Source: CAXGUU01 sp964012875 (lineage in GTDB: Bacteria; Pseudomonadota; Gammaproteobacteria; Ga0077536). From it: 8,495 bases of DNA. The notes beneath the pieces are model-generated. The model ran no database searches. It was given only the letters and a program-made list of their open reading frames with translations, and had not been told where the DNA came from. Of the stretch, positions 1 through 7,260 are shown one piece after another. Both the position numbers and the translations under genes were made by a program. The stretch is from NCBI GenBank assembly GCA_964012875.1, contig CAXGUU010000135.1, positions 1 through 8,495 on the forward strand, written 5' to 3'. Positions within the stretch are counted from its first letter, which is position 1, and each line of letters begins with the position of its first letter.

Positions 1-187
1 GTTCGACCTGCTCGCGCGCTTGTGGCAGAACGACAACGCGCGGGACTGCATGATAGGCAGACAGGCCATCACATTCGTATGGCCGCTTCGCCTCCCGCGA
101 CGTCAGACAACAGTCTGTCGGCAGACCTGCTGCCAGTTCGCGTTCGAAAGTGCCGGATTCGGCAGCTTGCGGGCCGGTCGCTGACAT
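1..187 (-). CDS. glcD: Glycolate oxidase FAD-binding subunit GlcD, N-terminal part (cut by window edge)
   Basis: Reading the minus strand from the ATG at 187-185 gives 62 codons open to the window edge, so only the N-terminus is present. The stretch PYECDGLSAY near residues 36-45, followed by a V-P-R-V-V-V-L-P-type segment, is the characteristic start of GlcD, the FAD-linked subunit of membrane-associated glycolate dehydrogenase (GlcDEF). That enzyme oxidises glycolate to glyoxylate. The segment leads into the FAD_binding_4 domain, which lies outside the window. The start was chosen because it is the ATG that gives the usual short N-terminal lead before the conserved block; no clear Shine-Dalgarno sequence precedes it. 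The gene lies 82 nt downstream of the GlgC-like gene on the same strand. D-lactate dehydrogenase-type flavoproteins share the fold, but the PYECDGLSAY block favours GlcD. The identification is from remembered family sequence, not a search. Confidence 0.85.
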   Translation of the reverse strand, partial: MSATGPQAAESGTFERELAAGLPTDCCLTSREAKRPYECDGLSAYHAVPRVVVLPQAREQVE

Positions 188-242
188 TAGTTCAAATTAA
201 TCGAATACTTGTAGCGTGTACAGCGTGCATCGCGTCGGAGTT

Positions 243-265
243 CGAACGGCCCGGCGCCCGGTTCG
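243..265 (-). other. Inverted repeat just after the GlgC-like stop codon
   Basis: CGAAC at 243-247 and GTTCG at 261-265 are complementary. Inside them GGC (248-250) can pair with GCC (256-258), leaving a small bulge. The hairpin begins 4 nt past the stop codon of the GlgC-like gene and precedes the glcD start. It could be a transcription attenuator or mRNA 3'-end structure, but no U-run follows on the minus strand, so it is not a standard intrinsic terminator. In GC-rich DNA it may also be chance. Confidence 0.25.
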
Positions 266-269
266 CGGA

Positions 270-1529
270 CTATTCGAAACTGAAGTCTGCCGGCACAACC
301 ACTACGCCGGCGTCGGTAAGCGTAAAACGTTCAGCGTCTCGGGCCGACTCGAACCCAATCTGCTCGCCAGAAGGAACCACCACGCCACGGTCAAAAATGC
401 ATCGGCGTATCTGGGCCCCGTCACCAATGTGAACGTCCGAAAACAAGATCGAATCCTCGACCGTCGCGCCGTCGTCGATGTATACGCGGTTGCCCAGCAC
501 ACTGTGGTTGACGCCACCGCCCGCGATCACGGTTCCTCCGGAAACAATCGAATTGACGCAGATCCCTTCGTTGATCGAACGGCCGGGTACGGTGCGCGCC
601 GGTGGCCGTTGTGTCTGGTAGGTTCTGATTGGCCAGTTCGATTGATAGAGATCAAGCGGCGGATCAAGTTCCAGCAAATCCATGTTGGCCGAATAGTAGT
701 CATCCAATGAATCCAGGCGGCGCCAGTACTTATCCTGGCTCACCCGCCCCGAACTACCTCCAAACCGATAGGCCGAAGGTCGCTCAAACTCATCCAGATG
801 TTCGCCGACCAATTCGCCGATCGACGCGGTATCCAGTGTCTCTGGTTCAACATTGTCGAGCAGATCGATCAGACGTTCGCGCCGAATCACGCAAACGCCC
901 ATTGCAGGTAACCATTGCTTATCGATGCCTCCTGCCGCCGCGCGGTGTATTTGCACGATGTCATCGCCATCGCACTCCAGCGCCTCTGAAAACGATCCGC
1001 CGTTCACTTGTTCGCGCGGGACACATCCGAGCGTCACGTCGGCCTTGGTGTGTTTATGCCAGCTTAACAGCGCCGCGTAGTCCATCCGGTAGACCTGTTC
1101 TCCAGACACGATCAGAACATGACTCTCGCTGGCGCCGTCGAGCAGATACAGATTCTTCTGCAGCGCGTCGGCAGAGCCCGCATAAGTCGAGGTTGTTGAG
1201 CCCACGGGGGGCGTTACCGGCGTGATGAATTCGCCAAGGTCGGTGTTGTATATCGACCAGCCGTCGCGGATGTGGTTATGCAGCGACAGACCGTTGTACT
1301 GCGTCATGACAAGTATGCGGCGCAGGCCGGAATGCAGGCAGTTGGTCAAAGCAAAGTCGATGACCCGATAGCTACCGCCGAACGGCATTGCCGCGGTCGC
1401 CCGGCGCGCCGTTAAGGGGTCCAGTGACCTGCCGTCGCCGGTGGCCAAAACCAGAGTAAGGGTGTCGTTAAGATCAGCGAACAACATACGTGGGACGCGC
1501 ATTATACGCCTACGCTGCCGGTAGGACAT
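270..1529 (-). CDS. GlgC-family (ADP-glucose pyrophosphorylase-like) protein with degenerate active site
   Basis: This 419-residue protein is about the length of bacterial GlgC. An N-terminal nucleotidyltransferase domain (about 24-285) is followed by a C-terminal left-handed beta-helix (about 310-405). Family marks are clear: PFGGSYRVIDFALTNC (49-64), MTQYNGLSLHNHI (75-87), AGSADALQKNL (118-128), YRMDY (147-151) and NWPIRTY (298-304). The catalytic positions are not. The GGRGTRL loop reads TGDGRSL (30-36), so the catalytic Arg is Ser35. The Lys of RAKPA is Thr45. The Asp of GDH/GD is Glu144. The glucose-1-phosphate Lys of the FVEKP motif aligns with Ala197, and the Asp of YWRDVGT with Arg271. 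Canonical GlgC makes ADP-glucose from ATP and glucose-1-phosphate for glycogen synthesis. This copy is probably inactive or altered, perhaps a regulatory partner like GlgD or plant large subunits (inference). The frame is intact, which argues against a pseudogene. Start is uncertain: Met10 (1502) and Met15 (1487) are alternatives, and no strong ribosome site marks any of them. Residues 2-14 are arginine-rich and outside the usual fold. Confidence 0.85.
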   Translation of the reverse strand: MSYRQRRRIMRVPRMLFADLNDTLTLVLATGDGRSLDPLTARRATAAMPFGGSYRVIDFALTNCLHSGLRRILVMTQYNGLSLHNHIRDGWSIYNTDLGEFITPVTPPVGSTTSTYAGSADALQKNLYLLDGASESHVLIVSGEQVYRMDYAALLSWHKHTKADVTLGCVPREQVNGGSFSEALECDGDDIVQIHRAAAGGIDKQWLPAMGVCVIRRERLIDLLDNVEPETLDTASIGELVGEHLDEFERPSAYRFGGSSGRVSQDKYWRRLDSLDDYYSANMDLLELDPPLDLYQSNWPIRTYQTQRPPARTVPGRSINEGICVNSIVSGGTVIAGGGVNHSVLGNRVYIDDGATVEDSILFSDVHIGDGAQIRRCIFDRGVVVPSGEQIGFESARDAERFTLTDAGVVVVPADFSFE

Positions 1530-1617
1530 GAACGGTCGAACATCCGGCTTCGAGGCCCTTGACTAGAAATCAAAAGCGGACCGTGCCTTAAATTGGTGTG
1601 ATGTTGCGTTGCACCGT

Positions 1618-1623
1618 TATAAT
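1618..1623 (+). promoter_or_regulatory. Possible -10 box for rng
   Basis: A perfect TATAAT hexamer lies in an otherwise GC-rich spacer, facing rng. The best upstream match to a -35 box is TTGGTG at 1593-1598, with a long 19-nt gap, so sigma-70 recognition is only moderately supported. If used, transcription would begin near 1630 and give a leader of roughly 200 nt before the rng start codon. Confidence 0.35.
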
Positions 1624-1649
1624 CTGAGGGTCAAATCAGGCGAATCGAT

Positions 1650-1664
1650 CCATCGCCTCGATGG
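1650..1664 (+). other. Short hairpin in the putative rng leader
   Basis: CCATCG at 1650-1655 and CGATGG at 1659-1664 form a perfect 6-bp stem around a CCT loop. No T-run follows, so it is not a terminator. It may be an RNA structure in the rng leader, or chance. Confidence 0.3.
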
Positions 1665-1742
1665 TCAGACACCGCAGCTAATTATTTGAGGTCACAATAC
1701 TTTTTTGCCACCCTGCTGCCATTCCGACAACCCTGTACCGAT

Positions 1743-1756
1743 GGCCTTAACAGGCC
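1743..1756 (+). other. Tetraloop hairpin in the putative rng leader
   Basis: GGCCT at 1743-1747 and AGGCC at 1752-1756 form a perfect 5-bp stem closed by the four-base loop TAAC. No T-run follows. A third, weaker pairing, CTGGC (1802-1806) with GCCAG (1821-1825), sits just before the start codon and could affect ribosome access (inference). Confidence 0.3.
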
Positions 1757-1836
1757 CGTCGCATGGCTGCGCGAGCAACTAATGCGACCTGGATGTAGTC
1801 GCTGGCACCACCTGTCCCGAGCCAGTTGCTGCCACC

Positions 1837-3366
1837 ATGTCTGAAGAATTTCTGGTCAATATCACACCTCAGGAGACCCGGGTCGCGGTCATAGAAAACG
1901 GCGTCCTTCAGGAACTTGCCGTTGAGCGAACCCGAAACCGCGGCCTGGTCGGCAACATTTACCTCGGAACAGTGAGCCGCGTTCTACCGGGAATGGGCGC
2001 TGCCTTCGTGGAAATCGGACTGCAGCGCACTGCTTTCCTGCATGTATCAGACATTACCCTGCCGCCCGATTTCGACCCGGAAGAGGACGGCGAGCTGACA
2101 ATAGATCGCGCGGTACATGAAGGGCAGAAGTTGCTGGTGCAGGTGACCAAGGACCCCATCGGAACCAAGGGCGCACGCCTGACGACCCAGGTCAGCATCG
2201 CCTCGCGCTACCTTGTCTACATTCCCGGCTCTACAACCGTCGGCATCTCGCAACGTATCGAGGATGAGGACGAACGCCGGCGCCTGCGAAACCTGATCAT
2301 CGAGTTACGCCCGGGACTGCAGCCGGTGGAAGAACTCGCCGCGACCAACGAGCTTATTAGCTCTACCAAGCCCAAATGCGATGAAGACGGCGGCGGTTTT
2401 ATCGCGCGAACGGCGGCAGAGGGCGTGATGTGCGACGAGCTGTCGCAGGATATGGCGTTTTTGGAGCGTTTGTGGGAATCAGTGAAAGAACACATCGATG
2501 GCGCCGGACCACCGGCTTTGATTCACGAAGACCTGCCATTGGTGCTTCGCACCATCCGGGACATGTCCATCGCCAACGTCGAAAAGGTTCGCATTGATTC
2601 GCGGGAGAACTTCGAAAAAGTCGTCGAGTTCGCAGAGCAATTCACGCCTGATCTCGTCCCGCGGCTGGAGCATTATCCGGGCGAGCGGCCAATCCTGGAC
2701 CTGTACTCGACCGAGGATGAGATCCACCGCGCCCTGCTCCGTAAGGTCGACCTCAAGTCCGGCGGTCACCTCGTTTTCGACCAGACTGAAGCCATGACGA
2801 CCATCGACGTCAACACCGGTGGTTTCGTGGGGCACCGAAATCTGGAAGAAACGATTTTCAAAACCAATCTTGAAGCGACCCAGGCCATTGCCCGTCACCT
2901 GAGGCTGCGGAATCTCGGCGGCATCATAATTGTCGATTTCATCGACATGACGGAACTTGAACACCAGCGGCAAGTGCTGCGCGCATTGGAGAAGAGTCTC
3001 GAGCGCGACCATTCCAAAACCAATATCAGCGAGGTGACCTCGCTCGGACTCGTTCAAATTACACGCAAGCGGACACGTGAAAGCCTCGAACACGTCATGT
3101 GCGAGTCGTGCCCGACTTGTGACGGGCGTGGTTCCGTCAAGACTGTCGAAACGGTGTGTTTCGAAATATTCCGGGAAATCCTGCGCGAGGCGCGACAGTT
3201 TGACGCCCAAAGCCTGCTCGTTGTGGCCTCTCTGGACACCGTCGATCGTATGCTCGATGAAGAATCGACAAGCGTGGCGGAGTTGGAAACGTTCACGAGG
3301 ATCCCCATCCGGTTTGAAGTCGAGCCGGCTTATGGTCAGGAACAATATGATGTCGTTTTGCTGTAA
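1837..3366 (+). CDS. rng: Ribonuclease G (RNase E/G family)
   Basis: The 509-residue protein matches RNase G from end to end, from the N-terminal LVNITPQETRVAVIENG to the C-terminal YGQEQYDVVLL. It is a cytoplasmic endoribonuclease cutting AU-rich single-stranded RNA; in E. coli it matures the 16S rRNA 5' end and decays some mRNAs. The S1 RNA-binding domain covers about 38-118, and the 5'-sensor and DNase I-like regions follow. The catalytic metal-binding aspartates are Asp324 in TTIDVNTG and Asp367 in VDFIDM. The zinc-link cysteines Cys425 and Cys428 lie in CPTCDGRG; the 43- and 58-residue spacings equal those of RNase E. The long C-terminal scaffold of RNase E is absent, which fixes the assignment as RNase G. 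A segment around 157-182 is extra relative to E. coli RNase G. The start is the first ATG after an in-frame stop at 1780 and fits homologues, though no Shine-Dalgarno sequence is visible. It heads the run to mnmA; yhdP follows after 55 nt. Confidence 0.96.
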   Translation: MSEEFLVNITPQETRVAVIENGVLQELAVERTRNRGLVGNIYLGTVSRVLPGMGAAFVEIGLQRTAFLHVSDITLPPDFDPEEDGELTIDRAVHEGQKLLVQVTKDPIGTKGARLTTQVSIASRYLVYIPGSTTVGISQRIEDEDERRRLRNLIIELRPGLQPVEELAATNELISSTKPKCDEDGGGFIARTAAEGVMCDELSQDMAFLERLWESVKEHIDGAGPPALIHEDLPLVLRTIRDMSIANVEKVRIDSRENFEKVVEFAEQFTPDLVPRLEHYPGERPILDLYSTEDEIHRALLRKVDLKSGGHLVFDQTEAMTTIDVNTGGFVGHRNLEETIFKTNLEATQAIARHLRLRNLGGIIIVDFIDMTELEHQRQVLRALEKSLERDHSKTNISEVTSLGLVQITRKRTRESLEHVMCESCPTCDGRGSVKTVETVCFEIFREILREARQFDAQSLLVVASLDTVDRMLDEESTSVAELETFTRIPIRFEVEPAYGQEQYDVVLL

Positions 3367-3376
3367 GGCAGGTACC

Positions 3377-3393
3377 GTTCGCGCGCGTCGAAC
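3377..3393 (+). other. Small inverted repeat in the rng-yhdP gap
   Basis: GTTCG at 3377-3381 and CGAAC at 3389-3393 pair around a 7-nt loop. It begins 10 nt after the rng stop codon. No U-run follows closely enough to make an intrinsic terminator, so read-through into yhdP is expected. It could be a processing or stability element between the two genes. Confidence 0.25.
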
Positions 3394-3421
3394 AAGGCAG
3401 ATTTCCTGAGATTTTTATCGT

Positions 3422-6400
3422 ATGCCGCGTGCTGTTGTATCAATCATCAATTTTCTTTGGGCCGGATTCGCCGCAACCCTGATTGCCGCAGCCGCGGTCG
3501 TCAGCATTGTTCGACTGTTGCTGCCGGAGATTGGCACCCAGAAAGAAGCGATCGAATCGTGGATCACAAATCTGGTTGGCAGATCCACTATCGTGGGTGG
3601 CGTAGAAGCCAGCTGGGACGGATGGGCGCCGCGCATCGCTGTCAGCGATATCGCTTTCCTGGATCCTTCCGAGTCATCGGAATTGATGCGATTCAAAACT
3701 GCAACTATCAATATTGCGCCGTTGGGATCACTCTCTTCGGGCAGCCTCAAACCGAAATCATTAACGCTTTCGGGCGTCGCGCTTACAGTACTGCGCGATG
3801 AGAACGGCAACTTCTCAGTGGCCGGTATGCCGCCGCCAAAATCACCAATCCTGCAGTGGCTGGTCCGACAGAATAATTTCAAAGTCACCGATGCCGATCT
3901 GAAGATTTTCGACGCGAGCTCAGGACAGACGCTGGAACTGATCGATCTCCGTGTCAGTATTCGCGATCAACTGGAACAGAAAGTCATCGCTGCTGTCGCC
4001 GAACTGCCGAAGGCAATCGGCGGTCAGGCCGTGCTCAGATTCAGTGCGGACGCCGATCCCCTGAGCGGGGATTGGAACGGCACGATCGATTTTCGCCTGG
4101 CCGGTGTCAAGTCATCATACGTCTTGTCGCAACTTGGGTGGGTTGGAACGGTCGCGGAAGCGGCGCGCATGGAGGTCAATGCCTGGTCGGAATGGGACAA
4201 CGCCAGCCTGGCTCGCCTGCGCTTCGATCTGCGTGGCGTCCGAAACGATGACAACATGCCCGAGTTCAGCGCAAGCGGACTCGTCAACCGGCGCGACCAC
4301 GGTTGGCGGCTTGACCTCGGCGCGATCGAAATTGCCGATTACGCAGTGAGCACAAAACCGGCTGGCTTAAGCGTAGCCTGGCACACGTCTGGCGGAAGCC
4401 TGGCCGCTGTGGCCGTGCGCGGAGAACACCTGCCGCTCGACCCCGCCAACAAGCTCGCCGTGGGGTTCGGTCTGCCCTCACCCCAACATGCGTCGAAATT
4501 GCAGGCTACCAGGCCGAGCGGTCTCATTACTTCAGTCCGGTTGGCTCAGGTAACAAATCCAAGCGGTGGTGCCGACCGCTTTGCGGCCGTTGCAATAGAG
4601 AATTTTTCCTCAAGTGAGTCCGACGACCTTCCCGCGGTGATTGGCGCCGATTTTCGGGCTTACATGACACCGACGCAGGGTCAGTTCAGTTTCGACGACA
4701 CGAACATGAGCGTGAGTCACGCTGAACGCCTAGTCACAGATTTGAAAGTGAATGGCCTGAAGGGCCGCGTCGCGTGGCATCACGACGCTGACGAGATCCA
4801 CGTTCACGCCGAACGACTGCGCGGTACGGTACAGACCATCGACCTCCGCGTAGACGGCGTCCTGCGACAGGGTGTCAGCGGATCGCGGGACGTTGATTTG
4901 GTTGTGCATATGCCGGACGCCGACGCCAGACGGTTTCACGAATTGATCCCGGTTAAAGCATTGCCGCCGCGAGGTGAAGCCTGGGTGCGCGGATTGTTCC
5001 TCGACGGCCGTCTGCTGGACAGTCGGCTGGTCTTGCGTGGGCAGCTCCATGATTTCCCGTTTCGGAAGGCCGAAGGGGTGCTGGCTGCCGATTTCCGTGT
5101 CGTCGACGCAACCGCTCGCTACTCAAAGAAGTGGCCGGCCGCCGCAGGCGTCGCTGGCGACATACGCCTGCGCGGTCCAACCGTGACCATGGACGTGCAA
5201 AGCGCCAACGTCCTCGGCGCGTTTGTCGCAGATGCAGAAATCCTGATGCCGGAACTGTTTACCAAACAACGCTTCGTCCACATCACCGGCACCGCTGCCG
5301 GCCCGGCCAAGAGTGCGACTGCCATCATCATGAACAGCCCACTCAAGAACGGCAAAGCTGCCCGTCTCGCCGATCTTGACATCGGCGGAAACATCGAAGT
5401 AGACCTCGATGTCAACTCGGGCCTGTTCCCTGGCGGACCGCGTGAAGTTCTCGGCCAGGCGCGTTTTGCCGGCAACCGCGTTGATGCGCCGAAACAAAAG
5501 ATCACGCTCGATGACGTCACTGGGATCATCAGCTTTACCCGCGGTGACTGGTACGGTGAGGGTCTGACGGCGATGTTTGCCGGTGCGCCTGTAGGGCTGG
5601 TCTTTAACGGCGGGCTCGATGATCCGAACTACGACAGTGAATTTCGCATGACCGGGGTATCGACCGCTGGCGAGTTGCGCGATCACCTCAAACGATATGC
5701 GCCACCGGTATACCGCTGGCTGGAAAATCACCAGAGTCTCGACGTGTTTTCCGGCGAGTTGCCGTGGAAAGCGGTGCTGACAATTCCGGCGCCGCAAAGC
5801 GATGGTGATCCCTTGCCGCGAAAACTACTGCTTGAGTCGAGCCTGCGCGGACTTGCGATCGACATGCCGTGGCCATTCGGCAAGGCCGAGGTCGATGCAA
5901 AGCCATTTCGGGCAAAACTCGAATTGCTGGATGGACACGCCCGCAGCGCCGTCATCGATATGGGCGATGAACTGGACGCACGCATACACGCGCTCCGTGA
6001 CGACAACGGTATTGTCCAGGTTGATGAAGTCGAGGTACTGCTGGGTACGATCATGCCGGAATTCGAAGGGCGACGTGACTTCTCGGTTGGCGGTTATATT
6101 CCGCACCTCGCATTCAGTGAATGGGCGCGTTTGCTCGATCGCGCCAAAGATCGGGAAATACGCGGCGTCGCACGCCTGCCGCTGAATTTCGATGTCCAGG
6201 TATCGAAGTTCGGGTTCCTGGGTACAAATTTCTCGGACCTGCGCCTGCATGGTCGGCGTGACATGCAACAGTGGGAATTCGATGTCATCAGTGAACGGCT
6301 GAACGGCAACATCATCGTGCCGCGCAACTTAACCAATGGCACGCTGCACATGAACCTGACGCAGCTGGCTTTCGATGCTGCCCGGGACGCGAAAGGTGAA

Positions 6401-7240
6401 CCCGCCACGACTGTCGACCCGCAACGAATACCCGCGTTCAGCCTGAAGACCGAACGTTTCTCTTACGGCGACATCGAGCTCGGCAGGGCAGAAATCGAAA
6501 CGAGGCGTGCGCCGGACGGCTTGTCGTTGTCGAACATCACATTCGCCAACGCCCAGTTCCAAATCAACGCGACGGGAGAATGGCTGCAGCGTGACGAGGT
6601 TCAGAGCAGCCGCTTCGATATCGAGTTGGACAGTCGCAACCTGGCCGACCTGCTCGAACGTTTCGGATACAGTGTCGCAAATGTTGACGGCGGCGAGACC
6701 TCAATCCGAATTAACGCCGGCTGGCCGGGAAACCCTGCCGGGTTTGCCCTCGCACATCTTGACGGTACCTTTGATCTCAATGTCACCGACGGGCAATTCC
6801 TCGACATCGAGCCCGGGGGGGGGCGCCTGTTTGGCTTGTTGAGCGTGCAGTCGTTGCCAAGACGCCTATTGCTGGATTTCGACGACCTGTTCCGAAAAGG
6901 ATTCAAATTCGATCGCATAGAAGGCGTGTTCGCGATCGAGAAAGGTAACGCTTATACCAATGGCTTATTGATCTCCGGTCCAGCCGCTCGCATTAGTATT
7001 TCCGGTCGCACCGGCCTTGCCGAACAGGATTACGACCAGCACGTCATTGTTACGCCGGCGCTGTCGAGCAGCATTCCGGTAGCCGGCGCCCTGTTCGGCC
7101 CCATCGGCGTCGGCGCGGGCGCAGTCTATTTTCTGGGGCAGAAAATGTTCAAGTCGATACCGCGGCGAATCGACAAATTCCTGAGTCGCGAATATGCGAT
7201 TACAGGTCCGTGGGATAACCCTTCAGTCGAAAAAATCTAG
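3422..7240 (+). CDS. yhdP: YhdP family AsmA-like envelope lipid-transport protein
   Basis: At 1272 residues it is nearly the length of E. coli YhdP (about 1266) and occupies the same place after rng. One hydrophobic segment at about residues 7-31, close to the N-terminus, anchors it in the inner membrane. The rest is a long periplasmic chain of alternating polar and hydrophobic strands, as expected of AsmA-like repeating beta-groove proteins (TIGR02099; DUF3971 and AsmA C-terminal regions). The C-terminal signature is clear: EPGGGRLFGLLSVQSLPRR near 1130-1148, then LDFDDLF and KGF, a Gly/Ala-rich hydrophobic stretch near 1215-1240, and TGPWDNP at 1261-1267. Family knowledge: YhdP, with TamB and YdbH, carries phospholipids from the inner to the outer membrane and influences the permeability barrier. 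The start is the first ATG after an in-frame TGA at 3407 and directly precedes the membrane segment. A run of nine G codes for Gly1132-1134. The Nudix gene follows within about 26 nt. Confidence 0.93.
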   Translation: MPRAVVSIINFLWAGFAATLIAAAAVVSIVRLLLPEIGTQKEAIESWITNLVGRSTIVGGVEASWDGWAPRIAVSDIAFLDPSESSELMRFKTATINIAPLGSLSSGSLKPKSLTLSGVALTVLRDENGNFSVAGMPPPKSPILQWLVRQNNFKVTDADLKIFDASSGQTLELIDLRVSIRDQLEQKVIAAVAELPKAIGGQAVLRFSADADPLSGDWNGTIDFRLAGVKSSYVLSQLGWVGTVAEAARMEVNAWSEWDNASLARLRFDLRGVRNDDNMPEFSASGLVNRRDHGWRLDLGAIEIADYAVSTKPAGLSVAWHTSGGSLAAVAVRGEHLPLDPANKLAVGFGLPSPQHASKLQATRPSGLITSVRLAQVTNPSGGADRFAAVAIENFSSSESDDLPAVIGADFRAYMTPTQGQFSFDDTNMSVSHAERLVTDLKVNGLKGRVAWHHDADEIHVHAERLRGTVQTIDLRVDGVLRQGVSGSRDVDLVVHMPDADARRFHELIPVKALPPRGEAWVRGLFLDGRLLDSRLVLRGQLHDFPFRKAEGVLAADFRVVDATARYSKKWPAAAGVAGDIRLRGPTVTMDVQSANVLGAFVADAEILMPELFTKQRFVHITGTAAGPAKSATAIIMNSPLKNGKAARLADLDIGGNIEVDLDVNSGLFPGGPREVLGQARFAGNRVDAPKQKITLDDVTGIISFTRGDWYGEGLTAMFAGAPVGLVFNGGLDDPNYDSEFRMTGVSTAGELRDHLKRYAPPVYRWLENHQSLDVFSGELPWKAVLTIPAPQSDGDPLPRKLLLESSLRGLAIDMPWPFGKAEVDAKPFRAKLELLDGHARSAVIDMGDELDARIHALRDDNGIVQVDEVEVLLGTIMPEFEGRRDFSVGGYIPHLAFSEWARLLDRAKDREIRGVARLPLNFDVQVSKFGFLGTNFSDLRLHGRRDMQQWEFDVISERLNGNIIVPRNLTNGTLHMNLTQLAFDAARDAKGEPATTVDPQRIPAFSLKTERFSYGDIELGRAEIETRRAPDGLSLSNITFANAQFQINATGEWLQRDEVQSSRFDIELDSRNLADLLERFGYSVANVDGGETSIRINAGWPGNPAGFALAHLDGTFDLNVTDGQFLDIEPGGGRLFGLLSVQSLPRRLLLDFDDLFRKGFKFDRIEGVFAIEKGNAYTNGLLISGPAARISISGRTGLAEQDYDQHVIVTPALSSSIPVAGALFGPIGVGAGAVYFLGQKMFKSIPRRIDKFLSREYAITGPWDNPSVEKI
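6815..6823 (+). repeat. G9 homopolymer inside yhdP
   Basis: Nine consecutive G bases encode Gly1132-Gly1134 in the conserved EPGGGR motif of YhdP. The frame continues normally on both sides, so the tract length as given is consistent with a functional gene. Such runs are prone to replication slippage and sequencing error. Confidence 0.9.
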
Positions 7241-7260
7241 CGACAGCGCCGACGACCAAT

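Larger units (their letters stand above)
1530..1836. other. Divergent intergenic region between the GlgC-like gene and rng
   Basis: No protein of family-like character is seen here on either strand; only very short frames occur, such as one of 8 codons at 1601 and one of 11 codons at 1763. The spacer must carry the promoters for both divergent genes. It contains a TATAAT hexamer at 1618-1623, three small inverted repeats (1650-1664, 1743-1756, 1802-1825) and a T6 run at 1701-1706. A near-direct repeat, GCTGGCACCA at 1801-1810 and GCTGCCACCA at 1828-1837, brackets the rng start region. Confidence 0.6.

Noticed and set aside
22..432. Plus-strand open frame of 136 codons at the left end
   Set aside because: It is antisense to the glcD N-terminus and the C-terminus of the GlgC-like gene, both identified by motifs; its translation resembles no family.
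629..1225. Plus-strand open frame of 198 codons
   Set aside because: Fully antisense to the GlgC-like gene; its proline- and arginine-rich translation is typical of a shadow frame in GC-rich DNA.
1501..1506. TATAAT on the minus strand at the start of the GlgC-like gene
   Set aside because: It overlaps the second in-frame ATG, and no -35-like hexamer occurs 16-18 nt upstream. It could matter only if translation begins at 1487 with an almost absent leader, so it was not called as a promoter.
1701..1706. T6 run in the rng leader as a possible terminator tail
   Set aside because: No GC-rich hairpin lies immediately before it; the nearest stem (1650-1664) ends 36 nt upstream.
1763..1798. Short upstream reading frame of 11 codons before rng
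   Set aside because: No ribosome site, no recognisable leader-peptide pattern and too short to judge; treated as chance.
2479..3345. Minus-strand open frame of 288 codons inside rng
   Set aside because: It lies opposite the most conserved part of RNase G, so its openness reflects codon bias of the sense gene; no recognisable domain.
5123..5797. Minus-strand open frame of 224 codons inside yhdP
   Set aside because: Antisense to yhdP, no family motifs, and no promoter or ribosome site seen.
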